Positions 4,916 to 5,912 of a stretch of DNA of 5,912 nt are shown here, in pieces. Origin of the DNA: Sphingomonadaceae bacterium (lineage in GTDB: Bacteria; Pseudomonadota; Alphaproteobacteria; Sphingomonadales; Sphingomonadaceae); assembly GCA_020446665.1 (NCBI GenBank), contig JAGREF010000186.1, positions 1-5,912 of the forward strand. The letters run 5' to 3'. Numbering within the stretch: the stretch's first letter is position 1; each line of letters begins with the position of its first letter. The position numbers were made by a program, and so were the translations under genes. The notes under the pieces are model-generated. The model was not told the DNA's origin, did not search any database, and saw only the letters and a list, made by a program, of their open reading frames with translations.

Positions 4916-5866
4916 CTATTTGCCGCGCAGGATCAGCAACCAGCACAAAACTGCGAACCACCCGGCCGCGACTATTGCGAAAACATAGAGCAAAACGCTC
5001 CCCCCACCGGCCAGGATCACCAGGAAAGCGGCAAAGGCATAGAAATCGCGCATGGTGATCCAGGTCAACCATTGTTTCAGCCGCGAAGGGCGCTGGTTCA
5101 CCCGGCTTTTGAGCGCATCAAAGGTGAAATTGCCGCCATCCCGGCGCGACTGGATAGCCAGCATTCCGCTGCCCAGCGCAAGGATGCCGCAACCCCATGC
5201 TCCAGCGAAGCCTGCCTGCGTATCCCCGCTGGCCCAGACATTATAGCTTACACCGCCGATGAAGCCGAGATTGGTGAGCGCATCGGTCAGGCTGTCCATC
5301 ATCGCCCCGCGGGCCGAACTGCGGAATGTCGCGCGGGCCATTTCGCCATCGACGCCATCAACGATGGAGGCGAGCTGGAACAGGATTGCCCCGATCACCA
5401 GCCCGGTCGTTCCGCCAAGGATCAGCGCAGCGAACATGGCCACTCCGATCAGCGCCGCTGCGAGCGTGGCATGCCATGGCCGCGCGCCGGGCCAGCGCAG
5501 CACCAGCCGCGTCATGGCCTGCGAGATGGGGCGGTTGATATGGCGCGAGACGATGCCGTCCCCCGCCTTGCCGGTCGCCCGGATAATCGCAGCTACTTCC
5601 TGCCGTAACGCCGCCACATCCCTGAATTCATGGCTTTCCACGCCGGGCAGATTTGCACTGTCAGCCGCGCTCCATGCGATTCCCGGCGCCAGCCGTTCAA
5701 TTTCCGCAAGGCACAGCGCGGTCGCCCTCCAGCCACCCGGCACGCCGATGATCACTGGCCCGCTTTGCACCGCCGCAATTGCCCGTGCCGCCGCCGGAAT
5801 TCCGGCGACGCAATAATTGGCCGCTTTCTCGCTGGCAAAGAGTATGGGGGGAGGTGCGGCGGTCAT
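4916..5866 (-). CDS. CDP-alcohol phosphatidyltransferase family membrane protein
   Basis: 316 residues from ATG 5866 to TAG at 4916. These enzymes move the phosphoalcohol or phosphatidyl part of a CDP-linked substrate onto an alcohol acceptor at the inner membrane. The signature D-x2-D-G-x2-A-R-x8-G-x3-D-x3-D is complete: D170, D173-G174, A177-R178, G187, D191 and D195. Hydrophobic segments lie near 134-152, 154-169, 217-237 and 277-312. The phrase DGIVSRHINRPIS (103-115) before the membrane part resembles the bifunctional inositol-phosphate cytidylyltransferase/DIPP-synthase type. The preceding ~100 residues look like a reduced remnant of a nucleotidyltransferase domain rather than an active one. 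The acceptor alcohol cannot be told from the sequence. ATG 5899 is an alternative start with 11 more residues; 5866 is preferred because it forms an ATGA overlap with a possible upstream gene. A terminator follows the gene. Confidence 0.88.
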   Translation of the reverse strand: MTAAPPPILFASEKAANYCVAGIPAAARAIAAVQSGPVIIGVPGGWRATALCLAEIERLAPGIAWSAADSANLPGVESHEFRDVAALRQEVAAIIRATGKAGDGIVSRHINRPISQAMTRLVLRWPGARPWHATLAAALIGVAMFAALILGGTTGLVIGAILFQLASIVDGVDGEMARATFRSSARGAMMDSLTDALTNLGFIGGVSYNVWASGDTQAGFAGAWGCGILALGSGMLAIQSRRDGGNFTFDALKSRVNQRPSRLKQWLTWITMRDFYAFAAFLVILAGGGSVLLYVFAIVAAGWFAVLCWLLILRGK

Positions 5867-5912
5867 GTCCAGCTTGCAAAATGGCTGAGGGGATAGCATC
5901 GCCCTACAGGCA
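5863..5912 (-). CDS. Possible 3' end of an upstream gene (very partial)
   Basis: One minus-strand frame is open from the right edge to a TGA at 5863-5865 that overlaps ATG 5866 as ATGA, the usual form of translational coupling. Only about 16 codons are visible (ending SHFASWT), so no identity can be given. The alternative is that the upstream gene ends at the TAG around 5906 in another frame, or lies further away. Confidence 0.25.
   Translation of the reverse strand, partial: PVGRCYPLSHFASWT

Noticed and set aside
5072..5816. Plus-strand open frames opposite the phosphatidyltransferase
   Set aside because: They are antisense to a gene with a complete catalytic signature and their products have no family resemblance.

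Overview
The window reads as a stretch of alphaproteobacterial chromosome, most likely from a sphingomonad or Erythrobacter-like marine bacterium. That assignment is an inference. It rests on high-GC coding sequence, large glycine/aspartate-rich RTX proteins that start directly without a signal peptide, and a serralysin-type protease with N-terminal PPC domains. Every convincing gene lies on the minus strand, so transcription runs from the right edge to the left edge. I saw no tRNA, rRNA, CRISPR array, insertion sequence or phage gene.

In transcription order: (1) At the right edge is a CDP-alcohol phosphatidyltransferase (about 5866 to 4916). It may be coupled by an ATGA overlap to an upstream gene cut off by the window. 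(2) A short gap (4783-4915) holds two stem-loops, one of which is a good intrinsic terminator, and then the leader of the next gene. (3) A 991-residue RTX calcium-binding protein (4782 to 1807) has four blocks of nonapeptide repeats, a duplicated ~105-residue spacer module, an internal copy of what looks like a type I secretion target module, and an EF-loop-rich C-terminal domain. It has no recognisable enzyme domain. (4) A 212-base gap (1595-1806) contains a perfect palindrome, an adjacent stem-loop, and a GC-rich hairpin that covers the Shine-Dalgarno sequence of the next gene. (5) A small predicted lipoprotein (1594 to 1187) is of unknown family. (6) Forty-eight bases further on starts a serralysin-like metalloprotease (1138 to the left edge, truncated). 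It is continuously open over 379 codons and easily missed because its end lies outside the window. It carries two tandem PPC domains ahead of the catalytic domain and an unusual His/Cys cluster near its N-terminus.

Together, genes 3, 5 and 6 look like an exoprotein locus. Two large calcium-dependent proteins probably leave the cell by a type I (ABC/MFP/TolC) secretion system not present here, and a small envelope lipoprotein lies directly upstream of the protease. The lipoprotein/protease pair, the Cys/His cluster in the protease N-region and the modular RTX protein are the parts most likely to be undescribed. The phosphatidyltransferase is separated from them by a terminator and is probably an unrelated transcription unit.
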